The position numbers and the translations under genes were made by a program. From Anseranas semipalmata (lineage: Eukaryota; Chordata; Aves; Anseriformes; Anseranatidae): DNA of 64,000 nucleotides. The notes below the pieces were generated by a model. The model did not search any database. It was not told the DNA's origin and saw nothing but the letters and a program-made list of their open reading frames with translations. This document shows positions 1 through 36,922 of the stretch, piece by piece (within the stretch, counting starts at the first letter, position 1; the number at the start of each line of letters is the position of its first letter). The stretch covers positions 234,536 to 298,535 of the forward strand of contig VXAA01003997.1 of assembly GCA_013399115.1 (NCBI GenBank), read 5' to 3'.

Positions 1-532
1 CTAATGAAGGTTAAATTCAGTTCAATTTCAGATTCTTGCAATGTAAATACTTGTACTTGAGCTAAAGGTCTGTATGCCCTTTATTGTCAAAACACTGCAT
101 GTGACCACAGGAAATCTTCAGAAGCTAAAACTTGAGTTGCAGATAAGAACAAAGTCTAATATTGCCCATACCATGTTATTTATTCACTGCTACTGCCTAC
201 TGAAGAAAGTAACTGTCCCAGCTAGACTACAAACCTCCCACCGCTGGTACCAGTTGCAGAGACCTTGGGACAAATTCACCTGTCCAGGAATAAACATCTA
301 CAGTGCACACACGAGTTTGTTACTAAAGGATTTTTTTGTTTTTTTAAACAGAAATGTCTTTTCTCCACCTCTAGCACTGCATAGTTCTTACACAAAGACA
401 GACTTCTAAAATAGGTCAGATGAACTGTACTCTGGAGAGACTCTATGGAGCACAGGCTGAGGACAGTAGACTGGCATGAAAAATGGTATGCACTCTTGCA
501 ATGGCATTAGCTAATAACTATAGCAGTTTCAC

Positions 533-25087
<24,555 letters not shown>

Positions 25088-25864
25088 CTATTAAAAGCAA
25101 AAATACTTTTATAAGTTTTTAAATACAAATAACTCCTAAAAGTTTCACACTGCAAAACAGCAGTACACTTAAAAGAAAATTACTTTCTCAGCAACTCCTG
25201 TTACAGTGTTTGTTGATCTACAAGTTTTGTTTAAAATTAAGAAAACAAAGACCAGCTAGTTAAAAATAACTGCTCAGACACTGTACAACCTTTCTCCCAT
25301 CTCTCAATCATGAAAAAAGTTTATTTTCCCCTTCAACAGCCATCTTCAGCAATATACACATGAAAAGTTCCATTAGCAATGGCATACAGTGACTTCACAC
25401 AGATGTCTAACTAGAATTCTTTTTTCCCCAATTAAGCATCACAAACCTAGCCCAACATATTTTTATTGTTAAAGCGGCCAACTCGGGTATGAAGTAGCGT
25501 GCAACATGAAAAGGAAAAAAGCACCAAGATCTAGAAAGCAGTCAACTTAGCGGGACATACTGCGTACTCCACCTTCTCATAAATTTAGGACAGAAAATCT
25601 GATCTCACTAAAAGAATTAGCCAGCAAGAAACAAATAGAGAAAAAACATTATGAGCATAATACAAAGAGCTCCAGAAAGGTCTATTTTGTAACCTTATTT
25701 TATTATCTTACCATAGTACAACTATAAAAAGCCTCCTAAATAAGGAAGATTAGTAGCTGAAGCTTCAATTAAAATACATACTGGCCTACACACAAGCACC
25801 AGCCTGATGTCTATTTAAAGCTAATATTACAGCTTCATTAAAAAAACAAATACAAAAATTGTAC

Positions 25865-25900
25865 CTCTGTAGTATCACTACCTCCAGGCCTAGCAGCCAT
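25865..25900 (-). CDS. RFC1: Candidate alternative RFC1 first coding exon
   Basis: An ATG in fair context (AAAATGG) opens a 12-codon frame (MAARPGGSDTTE) that ends in GAG before a GT donor at 25864-25863. The phase is 0, exactly what exon 2 (starting GAT ATC) needs, so splicing would give MAARPGGSDTTE-DIRKFFGV. Mammalian RFC1 has only Met before DIRKFFGV, and its ATG would come from a CpG-island exon. Here that exon would fall in or near the N gap at 30.9 kb. This small exon could therefore be an alternative start, the main avian start, or a chance ATG. The pyrimidine run just before it could also act as a splice acceptor tract. Confidence 0.4.
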
Positions 25901-25907
25901 TTTAGAG

Positions 25908-25920
25908 AAAGAAAGAAAGA
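25908..25920 (+). repeat. Short (GAAA)n tract
   Basis: About three GAAA units on the plus strand, read as TTTC units on the RFC1 sense strand. It forms the pyrimidine run directly upstream of the candidate first exon. Confidence 0.7.
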
Positions 25921-25985
25921 CTCTTGTATGGCCTAAATATATAGCCGGTAAGGGGTGTGGCTCAGGGCTATGCTCTGACCAGGTG
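25921..25985 (-). promoter_or_regulatory. Possible TATA/CACCC promoter upstream of the candidate RFC1 first exon
   Basis: On the minus strand, reading toward the ATG at 25900, there is a CACCC box (GAGCCACACCCCTT), then GGCTATATATTTAGG, then a pyrimidine-rich run TCTTTCTTTCTTTCTC just before the ATG. The spacing TATA to pyrimidine run is about 25-30 bases, which fits a TATA-driven start. A 9-base direct repeat GATAGCTAC (with one WGATAR site) lies further upstream at about 25985-26017. This is inferred from motifs only; AT-rich introns produce TATA-like words by chance. Confidence 0.3.
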
Positions 25986-28314
25986 ATAGCTACTCCCCAT
26001 CAGAGAGCGATAGCTACCACACATCTAGGTAGTTTTTCCTTATTATAGGGAACTAGGGCTAAAGTAGTAAATGCTTAAGAAAATCTTATTTAAAGTCTCC
26101 ATAAAAACATGACTGGTGATTATGTGGGTATCAGGCTCCTTTTCAACTATCAGTCCCCTGATGGTTTGGATTATCAGAGCCCGTAGGGCCTAAAACCATT
26201 GGAATACATAACTTGAAAGCATAAAGAAAATATGGGACGTATCTAGATTTATTTAGTATATTTAGCTTAAAACAATTTTCTAGATTCAGACATGTTATTT
26301 CTTGTAAAAATTTAGATTGTTTACGTTTTACCTGCATATAATATTACAGATTCAGCAAATGAGCAGCATTTGGCAGACTGAGAAGCATTCTTCCTCAATG
26401 AGACTGTACACATTTCCCTCTATGGAATTTATGCCTCGAGGCGTAACTTTTTAACACTTAGCTATTTTACATGTACTCCTACAATATAAATGCAGTACTA
26501 TAAACTCTGAAATTTTGACTGCAGATACCTGTACTCAAAATGTTTGAGGAAAGCACCTATTTAAAAAGTTACAAAGTAGATTCATGGACTAGATCACTCG
26601 ATCATCGTTACTGACTTCTTAGTCATAAGGTAACACAGACAACAGAAAAATTTATTACAATCCTCATTAGATCTTTTACATAATAACAATTTAAATACTT
26701 AATACAACACTGCAAATTAAACTGACGTTAGAATTCAGTTTTACTTTCACTTTTATAGTGACATGTTACCTTCAAGCTTAAAATACTTGCAGAATAATTA
26801 ATTTTAAATCAGCAGTAACTCTGGATTCATTCCACTAATTTAACTAAAAACTCTTAACTAGTAAGTGAGCTGCTCAGCTAGCATTATGTGCAGTAATATT
26901 AGATTGTTTTTTATGGACTGACATAAGGAAATACCATTGTACCCTGGGTTATGAAATGCAGACTTAATAAGAAAATACATGAAACTGACCTGCCAAATGG
27001 TCAGACCCAGCTTCTTCCACTATTCTAATCACAGTTCCTCAACTGCTGAAGCCAAATTATACCATGTAAATTATACTTTCCTGCCTCATCAGATCTCATG
27101 TTTTTGTTTTACTCAAAGCAGCATCTTCTAACCCCCAAGAAATCACCATCAAACCGCTACATTTTCCTTGAAAATAGTGTTGTGATGCAGCAGCTACAGA
27201 TTCCAAAATTGCCTCCCTGTGCTAGCACAAGACATTCTATTCCCTTGCTGAAAATTACACTTCAGTCCTCAAGAAATTGCAGTTCTTTTTTTTATCATTA
27301 CGTGTTTGTGTTTAGGAGATTTTTTGAAAAATACTGTAAATATAACAGCACAGAAGCCACCTAGACATTTTTGAATAAAGGATTCTATATGGGTAATAAA
27401 TTTTCATTTCCCACGGTGACAATCTACTTATGAGTGACTAACTACACAGCCCTAAGCTACAAAGGAAATTCAGCAACTATGTACAATCTTCTTCAATCTC
27501 CAGAGTTATATATTCTCCAATCTTCTTCAGCCATCCTACTCTTCAGAAGAAAAAGTAACCTTGTTAGACACTGCTGGATTATAACAGATTGTGCATTCAG
27601 AAGTGCTTGGGAGACAAGCACGTCACAGTGCAACAATAAAGTTATCTTTCACAGAAGCTTTGATACGAGATTCATAAGGGAAAGATTTTTTGTTATTTAT
27701 TAAGAGATGCCAGACGAATAATTAATTCATTGCACAACCAATCGCAGAAATGAAACAATATATGTATCTATCAGACCGATTCCCATCCTACAACTCTGAA
27801 GACTATTTACAAAGTATTACAGAAGCTTGGGTCCCAGATAGTATCACTTGCCTCCATGCAGGCTTTATCTGTTTACCATCCTGGGACTGACCATACTACT
27901 GGTATACAGTGCCACTCATTCCCATGAGTTCACCATTTGGCAGAACTGCATATGCTTAACTGTTATGAGAGAAGGCTTGTACCAATGTAACTGGCAAATT
28001 TCCTTTCCTTTGGGATTTTCCCCCAAAACCAGAGAAGTCATCAGTCTTGTGTATTTGTGGAGGCACATTGACCAGCACGGTTGTCCCAGGCGATCCCCTT
28101 GCCCAAAGGACTGGAATTAAAGAGCTGGGGCTGTATTAGTGCGGCTCCCCATGGGAGCTTCAGCAACAGCAACACTAAATGCAACTTCGAGAACTTTCAC
28201 CCGAGTAAGAGGGAGGGTCAAGCATTTGACTCTTTCTTTTACCAGTCAGATCTGAAAATAAACACAATGACATTACTACTGGGCACTCCAGTTTAGAGGC
28301 CTCTTTTAAACCAC

Positions 28315-28520
28315 GGCTGCTAAAGCAAGGATTCCGATCCACATCGGGACACCAAAATTTGCAGAGACCTAGCCACAGTCCCAGATAAGGCCCGATATTT
28401 CTGATCACTCTCACTAAATTAGTGGGGTAGTTAATGCATAGCATCTGCACAGCCCGAAAAGCTGCATTTAGGTGCACTGCTTCCTGCCAAGCTATCTTCA
28501 TAACTGTATGAGCTCAGTAA
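28315..28520 (-). mobile_element. Weak candidate for a degraded endogenous retrovirus LTR edge
   Basis: On the minus strand a CA dinucleotide is followed after five bases by TGGTGTCCCGATGTGG, a layout like the end of an LTR followed by a tRNA primer-binding site (which begins TGG). The plus strand just right of it begins TG, as the inverted LTR end should. I cannot assign the tRNA, see no second LTR, and see no gag, pol or env similarity. Treat as a hint only. Confidence 0.25.
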
Positions 28521-29301
28521 CGGCTATGCAGTCTAGTTCCTGCCAGTTTTGACTACTGTTTCAAATCCTCAATCTTACGCAATAACAGTAGACAACAGAA
28601 ATTAATCATGGTAGGTTGCAAGTTTTCTCTTGGAAGATTTGCATACATCAGTTTTACTGAGGAGAAACAAGGTTTGTAGAAACTGAAACCTATTGGTTAG
28701 GTAGTACAAAGGCTGGTTACTTGAAGAGTTTGTCAGGGTGACTTTTAAGACTTTAGTAAATATGCATTTCAAAAAAGTCAGTTACAGAAGTCAAAAACAT
28801 TCCATATTGGCCTTCTGTCACATTTTTTTCCTGCATTTCAAAAGCATCCTAGACCAAAGACCAACTGTTCCAACACTTGGATGATGGAACAATCTCAACA
28901 CCATAAAACCCATTAACCATAATAGGCAGTGGTTTAGAAGACTAGTGTCCAGTAAAGCAGAATATTTTCCAAAATAACACCATATAAGTAAGTTTGCATC
29001 TCAAAACTGCATTATGAGATAGAAAATTGAATTTCATCAGCCTAGCTCAATGACTGCAATAGGAAGTAACACAACTTCAGGTATTCCAAAGTGTGTCCGT
29101 AAGAGCCTTGCATCTAAAGAATCATTCATATGTATTTACTGTCTGCCTATTTCAGTACAAGTTTTGTGCAAACATCACCTCTGACATATGGCATGTCCAG
29201 AACAATTGCACTAACTGAACTCAGATTTATCATATCACTTGAGTTAAACCAGTAATACCTGCTTGGCTAACGATACTAAATTGAAGTTAATACAGGTAAC
29301 T

Positions 29302-29395
29302 GAATCATAGAAGGGTTTGGGCTGGAAGGGACCTTAAAGGTTCCAACCCCCTGCCATGGGCCGGGACACCTCCCACTAGCAGAGGCTGCTGAAGC
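29302..29395 (-). mobile_element. CR1 LINE 3' end fragment
   Basis: The plus strand carries GAATCATAGAAGGGTTTGGG, then CTGGAAGGGACCTTAAAGGT, TTCCAACCCCCTGCCATGGG and CGGGACACCTCCCACTAG. This is the conserved CR1 3' end in reverse orientation. It lies in the region between the RFC1 CpG island and the 25.9-kb exon. Confidence 0.92.
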
Positions 29396-30841
29396 ACAGG
29401 TACTGTGTGTTATTTTTAGAGCGGTATCACAGTTCTAAGTACGTACCAGCTGATGCTACAGCTTTGGCCATATGACTGTTTTCCTCAGCTAGAGACAGCT
29501 CAAGTATTCATTCCCTCAGTTGCACCAGTATAGCTCTTTGCATGGGATCAGGCAGCTAATCTGGGTAAAAAATAAATCCCTTCAAACACAGATCAGTTCA
29601 TTGTGTAACTCTGCACACATCGGGTCAGCACAGCTGAGAAGATGCTGCAGAACCAACCCAACAGAGGTGACTTATGTTTGGCACTGCATGTAAAAAGTCT
29701 GTTTGAAAGAGTCCAATATTAAATCCCAGTATGCCTGTGCTGTCGGTGCACATCACTGAGCAGGGTACAAGGCTACTAGCACCTCTGTATTTTTGCCTCT
29801 ATCTCCACAGCTGCAGCAGTGATAGTTGTACAGCCTCTTCTCTTCAGCACTGAAGAAAAAAGGGAATGGACTGAGGCAACACATCCTTTTCCCAAAATGA
29901 TGGCTGACTTCCTGCCTTCTAGGAAAGTGCCAGACTCTGAGAGATGCGTGACATTCAGAAGGAGACTACATAGAGGGAGAGAGCCTTTATACCCGAGGGT
30001 AGAAAGGGAGAAAACAAGTCTTCCAGTAAGCTCAGTTTTCTAACAGGGTGGTGGCAGGGGAACAGGGGAGTCAGCAAAAGCCTTGCCCTCCTACAGAACC
30101 TTGGTAGTTTGCAGCTGATGACTAAAACACCACAGTTTATTAGTTTCAGTTCTTGGTGCTGGCAGACGCATATGGTATTGCCCATCATTGCTGAGTATTG
30201 GGTGTGAGATATGTAAAAAGTTAAACTCTATGTGAAGGGTCCAAAACCAAAGTTGAACTAAACTGGCTTTGAACAGCATTTTTAGTTAAGCCAGTAAAAC
30301 ATCTGCACAGAGTCCACCTCAGCATGAGCGAATGTATCTGAGCAAGAGATGATGACAGGATACCACCTTATAACGGCTGCATAAGTGAGCAGCACTTTGA
30401 AAAGCACACACGTAAAAGTTTGTATTTACAATCTCTTTGCACCTTATTTAGGGTTACATCCTTCCTTATTTATAATCAAGTGTCTACTTTCAGAATTTCA
30501 AGTTCTCTTTTCCCGTTTTTCCACCAGCACTGCAGGCCGCCCTGTTTGGGCACACAAACGCCCCCGTGTACGCTGGCTAGAACGAGCGCACGGGTGAAGC
30601 TCGGGCAGGCTGCGCTCCGGCAGCTGTTGGCCGTCCGCCCCCCGCCCGAGCGGGGAGAAGGGCAGCGCCCGCAGCGGACGAGCCCACGGCCCCCTCCGTT
30701 CCGCGAAGCAGCAGAGCCCCGGACACGCCGGGATAAGAGGGCACGGCCCGATTTGCCCCGCGCGCGGGAAGCTGGGCCCGGGCCCGCGGCCCCTCGGGGC
30801 GGGAGCTCCGCACGCACCCGCGGCCGCCCTCGGGAGCCGCC

Positions 30842-30865
30842 AACGGCCCCAACGGCCCCAACGGC
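30842..30865 (+). repeat. GC-rich 9-bp tandem repeat at the gap edge
   Basis: The unit AACGGCCCC is repeated about 2.7 times and runs up to the start of the assembly gap. The unresolved sequence may be a longer array of the same or similar GC-rich units. Confidence 0.8.
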
Positions 30866-30871
30866 GGCGGG

Positions 30872-31088
30872 NNNNNNNNNNNNNNNNNNNNNNNNNNNNN
30901 NNNNNNNNNNNNNNNNNNNNNNNNNNNNNNNNNNNNNNNNNNNNNNNNNNNNNNNNNNNNNNNNNNNNNNNNNNNNNNNNNNNNNNNNNNNNNNNNNNNN
31001 NNNNNNNNNNNNNNNNNNNNNNNNNNNNNNNNNNNNNNNNNNNNNNNNNNNNNNNNNNNNNNNNNNNNNNNNNNNNNNNNNNNNNNNN
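30872..31088. other. Assembly gap (217 N) inside the CpG island
   Basis: A run of N bases flanked by extremely GC-rich DNA on both sides. RFC1 exon 1 may be hidden here. Confidence 0.99.
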
Positions 31089-31285
31089 TGCTCGGTGCTG
31101 GGCCCGGGTGTGCGGTCCTCCGCGGTGCCGGCCGAGCGTTCGGGGCGGCGCAGCGCCCCCTGAGGGCCGCTCCCTCCCTCAGCGCGGCGCGGCCGGGTTG
31201 TAACCGCCCGAACGGGCCCCGCGGGTCCGGGCCTGTCCGCCCGGGTGGGGAACGGCCCTAGGAGTTGGCGTCAAAATGGCGGTCT

Positions 31286-34200
31286 GTGTGGCATAGGTGT
31301 GTCCCGGGCTCTGCCAGCCGGGCTGGGTCCAGCAACCAAACCAGGCCAGGCAAGCGGAGCACCCGAAATACCAGGACAGCTAGTGACGCAGCAATCCGGC
31401 CGCAGTGTGTCGGCCTTCAGTCAGTGCAGCGCATGCAACTACTTCCCTGTAATAAACACGTCGGTGCCTTTTTTCTTCTTCCCTGGTTGTGCAGACTTTG
31501 ATTCCTCTGCTGGATTCTCTGACATCCACAGGGCCTTGGGGAAGTCCCAGGACACGTCTGAGGAGTCTTACGAGAAATGAGTTACCTGCCGAGCTCACCT
31601 AGTGACCTTTTCTTGTCTCATCCATTTCTAGTGAAATCCTGTATGTTTTCTTCAATTTTTTCTCTACTTGCTGGGCAGTGGGAGAGAATACACTCAGGCA
31701 AACAAAATAAAAATCAGATCCCCTCTCAATAAATATTTAAATACACCCAACCTATTGAATCTCAAATTATTGCTAGTCTAGCAGAAAAATGTGGGGGACA
31801 AGCAGAATTTTTGACATTTAAAATACTGCCACTGATTTAGAAAACCACTCATAAAACAGCAGAGTCCAAGCTCTATTTGTACTTGTCTTGTAGTGCTATT
31901 TCCCGTGCTATCATTTATATACCTTCTGTATTCACAACTTTGTTTTTTTTCTAGAATGAGACTACTTGGTGATATGATCAAACTCCAGCAAAGATAATTA
32001 CACAGATAAAAGCCAGATCTGTTTGCCTGATTTGAGAAAATATGTGTGTTAATGATACATACTACTGTTCATGTTTACTTCTTTAATTTGGACTAAGTAA
32101 TTGAAAGATCCTGTTTGTTTAGAAGTTGCTGCTGTACTTTTATGAGTGCACATGGTCAGGTGGATTCTTTCTTTTATATTTTTAACATTAGCATAGCTTG
32201 CAAATTTGGATTTCTGCTTAAGAAGCACGTGAAAGAACAAGCAAGTAAATGTAGACCACAGCACAGGCTACACTTTGCAGTACTTTTTGCAAGCTATCCT
32301 ATATATACTCAACTACAATGGCTATGCAAACAAAGCCAGTATCTCTTTAGAAAAACACCTCTAGCTATGTGTTTGTATTTATGTGTTTAATTCTCATGTC
32401 ATTTTTAAAGCTGTGCACGTTCCTGATATGAGAATTAAAGAGGAGTTAAAAAGGCTGACATTTGTAAGAGCCACACAAACTGTTTAAATAATGCTAAAAG
32501 AATTATTGCAGGTGGTTATCTCTGTTTGTATTTGATAAAGCTACCAAGAATAACATCCAGCAGAGCAGTATCTGCTTGTGGGCTCGTGACATGTTCGTGT
32601 TTCTTGGAAGGCATGAGTTTAACCCTTCATGAAAAGTAGATCAGACTGAGTATTTGGAATTCACTTCTGCATACAGCAGGGGGACGATCCTCTGTTTCTT
32701 CATGCACAGCTATGAAACCACTCCAAGTATGAAAAAACATGCTCTGCCACAGGAAACAAACCTGAACACTCATTGTATTACGATGTGCTTTGCAAGATAA
32801 AATGAAAGCAGTATCCCTCCTGTCCTATAACTGATCGTGGGTTATCTTTTAAAGGCATATTACACAATTTAATGTGCTGTTTTTTTAAACCGTAGCAAAA
32901 GTACTCTCAATGTCATCACCATATTTATAACTAAATCAAATAATAAAAAATCAGTCTTCTTTTCTACCTTTTTGAAAATCAGACTGTTTGACTTTTTCTG
33001 TTGATATTTTCCAAAATTCATGAAAAAAAAAGTTAATATGGTAACTTGAGCTTTAGGCTTTTTCCCTGTTGAACAAAACCAGTCTTACTGTTGTTATTAT
33101 TAGTGAAGGCCTTTTCAAGTTTGTAAGGAAAAGACATTTTCTTATATTGATAAATGAAAAATAGTATGTTTTCTTTTTATTTTCAAATTTTTGTATTTTG
33201 ATATGTTGATACCATTTTGGAATATAAATCAGTTTTCATTGTAACATAACTCTGATATATTTCTGAATTACATAAGGCAATATTTCTTGACTGTATTAGG
33301 GGACAGTACATGTCAATCACTTAAGAAATCTTTATGATGTATCATGCAACAGAGATGTTCTGAGCTTCATAAGTGTCCAAAGAACCTCAGAAGTTAGGAA
33401 TTGCCCTAAAGAAGTACACTATGATAATTCTGAAATGATTGGGAAAACACAGCAACAGTATGTTTTCTGAAATTAAAATTACAGGTTAAATTCTACATTT
33501 TTTCATAGCATTAATAAACTTTAAAATACTCATTTACTAGAAGGAAGGCTGTATTTTGGATGAAACCTGTAGGGAATAGTCTGCTTATTAGAGTCCCTCG
33601 TAAAAAAATAATCATCATCATCACCATCATCAGATTTCTCTCTCTTTTTAGAAAAAGGAATTTGCATTATGTTGCAGACCAAAAATTCCAAAAATTCTTT
33701 GTAAATCTATGGTCTAGTTTCTATTGACGTTAGGCTTTCTATAGTAGCCATCACAATTATGTGTCTTCAGAAAAGACTTGATCCCATCTCAAACAGTTTT
33801 TGCTGCATAAGGTAAAGATAAGTTTTTCATTTGCATTAGAGCGTGGAGGACAGTTACATAAGTCATGTTTTTTTGGAGCACTTAACATTAGAAGGTCTGA
33901 GCAGATGATGCTAATGTAAACATCACTTTTTCTAAGTGAACTTTGTCTTTAAGTCTTTTCTCTATCTTCATTTGAATATCTAGGCAGAATGAGTGAGTGT
34001 CTTAACTCAGATACTCATGCTAACATTGTATACATTCAGAACTCCTTGCGACTAATGTGTTCAGCATTTCTGCAGTTTAAACCCCAGGATTTCAAGCTGA
34101 ATCCCCGAACCAAGAACACATCATCAGTGGTCAAGTGAAAAGTTGGTATCACAATTTGAATTGCTTAATCTTGGCAGAGGCAAGAACAGAAAAGGAAATT

Positions 34201-36922
34201 TGATAGATGAGAATTGAACTCCATAATTATTAGGCTTCCCAACTATTGTAACAGCAATGGCAGGTGCCCTGGAGACCACAGCCTCTGCCAGCCTTGACTC
34301 ATTCTGAAACCAGTGTCATTAAATGCACGGCTGGAGGCAGGAAGTGCCCCTGTGCAGCATCTTACTGACATCCACAAACAGAATCAGGCTTGGAGCCTGC
34401 TCTGGCTCTGCCACTTGAGCTAGTGGAATAATTAATTCCTGCCTCTTCTCTTCCCCTCCCTCTGTACCCACCCTTCTCAACAGTCCTTGATCATATCTCA
34501 CTAGTCTGTGCTAATTGTTTTCCAAATTAACAGTCACAGTATTTCCTTTCCCCAACTCTTTGCTCAGCTAATCATAACCCCCTTCCAAATTCAAGTCACT
34601 GTATGACTCTCGTCACTTTAATTGCTTCCTCTTTAACTTTATCAAGTAACATTATAGACTAAACAGTTAAAGTAACAAAGCAGTAAGAAACTAGATTTGG
34701 AGTCTTGTAGTGGAAAACATTTTCCAACCTTGATTAGGGCATGCTCCAAGCCATATCAGTAATAAGAAATCCAGTTCATAACTTTGTCCAGATTAAGCAT
34801 CTGGGAGCACAGGTCTCTGCTGCACCTTTCCCATCTCATGGAGAGGCACCCCGTTGTCTGCAATAAGATGCAGGTTGTGCTAACTCCGCTGGAGTTGCTG
34901 GGGAGAAGCCTGTTGTTTTTACCTTGTCAACACGAAGCCACAGTGTTACAGAGCTGCTATGGGTGTTTGGAATTCAAACATCCAGTAATCATGGTAACGA
35001 ACTACTTCAGCGATATAGTGGCATCTATAATGACTTGTGTTGCAGTTCTGTTTCATAACACTCAATACACACAGGTGAAGCTTTTAAATGTTAGAAGGAT
35101 TGTGTTCATGCAATAACTATCCCAATCAGCATTTTTAGATGTTATTCCATATGATAAAAAAGGAACGTGTCAGTATATACTGTAGACCAGCTTGGTATGG
35201 GTCCTATCTACTCCTCTCTTTCCCAAACTGCCTTTGTAGGATCTTTGCTGAGCAGCATGGAATGGTTACTCCAGGCACTTGAGGAAGTGCTGGGTTTGCG
35301 ATGTTGGACAAACTAATGTTAGATGAGGGGTTGCCCCGCCAGTAGAGATCTGCAGTGCAGAAGATGTCGGTGGGAGCTTTCTTCATCATCTACAGTGAAA
35401 CTGTTGCTCGTAAAGGTGCTGCAGAGAAATGCTTACCAACATCCTAAAACAAATATAAAATGTCTTCCATCTTCCATTGTCTTAATCAGCTTAATTGTTA
35501 AACTAAAGGTATGTCTGAATGGCATTATGCAATGCTGAGCAAAGACACCCAGGCTGCTTGCAAACGTGCTCTCATAGGTAGCAGGAACAATAAAGCAGCA
35601 GTAGCCCGACAGTCCATCTGGACTTTCATCTCCCACAGGGCTAATTCATCCAAGCACGGTGCTATACTTATGTGGTAAGTTGTTCCCATGCTCAGATTTC
35701 AGCACGTAACTGTCTTGCACGTAAAGATGCTTCACATTGCTATCGAGCAGCTGTGATCTAAGTGTGAATACATTTTATTTTACTGTACCTGAAGAAAAGC
35801 AAGAATGGCAGGCACCAGCCTTACTGTATTTAGTAAATTTACTGTATCTTGACACATGTAGTTTTGCTGTAATTTGAAATATGTTAAAAGATGAGATTAT
35901 AAAATATTGTCTAGCTGCTCTGTAAGATATTAATTGTACTGATAACCCAGCTGCATATACCAAGATTATTAAATTACTCAATACCAAAATAGCATCTTTC
36001 AAGCCTAATTATCTCTGCTAATTATTTTTATTTAAAGGAATCAAGGGAAATTGCTTAAGGACTGGAACAGACCTTGTTAATTTTGTACTGCTGCTGTACA
36101 TAGAGCTGTGCGGAGGACTTTTATAAGATTGCATGTATTTGGAAGAAATATTGACTCGCTTTGCATTTCTACATAATCAGTGGGATATGTGTTAAGTGTT
36201 GTGATCTCTTTGTAGGCACAGTTAAGTTGCCATGCTGTGGGGCGAGCCAAAATCTAATAGCACTTGGGGGTCTCCCCAGAAAAGGAGCAAGCTCAGTCTT
36301 TCTCTGAGTGGATGATATGAGAAAATATTCACAAGATATCAGTAAATATGTGGAGATTTGTACCCAAATAAAAAACTTCAAAGAGAAATTAATATGATCC
36401 AGAGGGGGGGGAAATGGAGTTTGGTTTGTTTTTATTAAGTCTGTCTTGGTGCTAGTAATAAACTGTATCCTAATGTTTTATGTTAAATTTCTCATAGGTA
36501 AAATTAAACTCTGGGGAAAAAAAAAAAACCTTCTGGCATACTCTTTTTGTTTAACATGTGATTCATTAAAATTGATAAATTGTCTTTTAATTGGATACTC
36601 TGTATTCTGAATTGTATTTCTTCCATGTTCCCTTGAAACAGCTGCATGAGGAATAAAGAATGGGATAGCTTCTTAGCACCCTCTGCCACCTATATGCTCC
36701 CATCAAGTGACCAAGCTTTTTGTTTTGCTCAGGTAACCTATTTTCCTGCAGCAAGAGCGCAGCCTAGGTGTCTCGGTGATCGTACAGAGGCCACCTCCCT
36801 AAAAATTACGCTGTTCTCTGACCCACTCCAGGTCTCACAGTTCAGGCTAATCATTGACAGGGCTTTTACGATCACAAGCTTTTAGTGAAGCTTTGATAAG
36901 ACACTCCAGCAGTTAGTGGCAA
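31286..36922. other. Intergenic region between RFC1 promoter and KLB
   Basis: About 5.6 kb of AT-rich DNA with no recognisable coding sequence or clear interspersed repeat. A short (ATC)n run is at 33610-33632. The proximal KLB promoter should be at the right end, but no TATA box or other confident motif was found. Confidence 0.7.

Larger units (their letters stand above)
25901..30530 (-). other. RFC1: RFC1 intron 1 / upstream region, no gene seen
   Basis: Lies between the candidate 25.9-kb exon and the CpG island. Contents recognised: a CR1 fragment (29302-29395) and a weak LTR-like segment (about 28320-28520). The reading frames here are short and do not resemble known families. Confidence 0.7.
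30531..31285 (-). promoter_or_regulatory. RFC1: CpG island, probable main RFC1 promoter and exon 1
   Basis: An abrupt change from AT-rich DNA to very GC- and CpG-rich sequence (many CGCG, GGGCGG and CGGCCC words) on both sides of a 217-base N gap. It lies 5.4 kb upstream of RFC1 exon 2 and is the only CpG island between RFC1 and KLB, so it is the best candidate for the housekeeping RFC1 promoter. No ATG-GT exon is visible in the resolved part on the minus strand, so the canonical exon 1 may sit inside the gap. Just outside, at 31273-31282 on the plus strand, is AAAATGGCGG, a YY1-type motif common just downstream of transcription starts. Confidence 0.8.

Noticed and set aside
74..409. 111-codon plus-strand frame at the left edge
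   Set aside because: It is in an RFC1 intron, antisense to the gene, and shows no domain.
28175..28501. 108-codon minus-strand frame as a retroviral or cellular gene
   Set aside because: No motif recognised; kept only as context for the weak LTR-like signal.
30420..31163. 247-codon plus-strand frame through the CpG island
   Set aside because: It stays open only because of high GC content and the N run; composition is Arg/Pro/Ala-rich with no domain.
31245..31580. 111-codon plus-strand frame beside the CpG island as a small gene
   Set aside because: No family resemblance, no sign of splicing to another coding segment, and position beside an island explains its GC-rich start.
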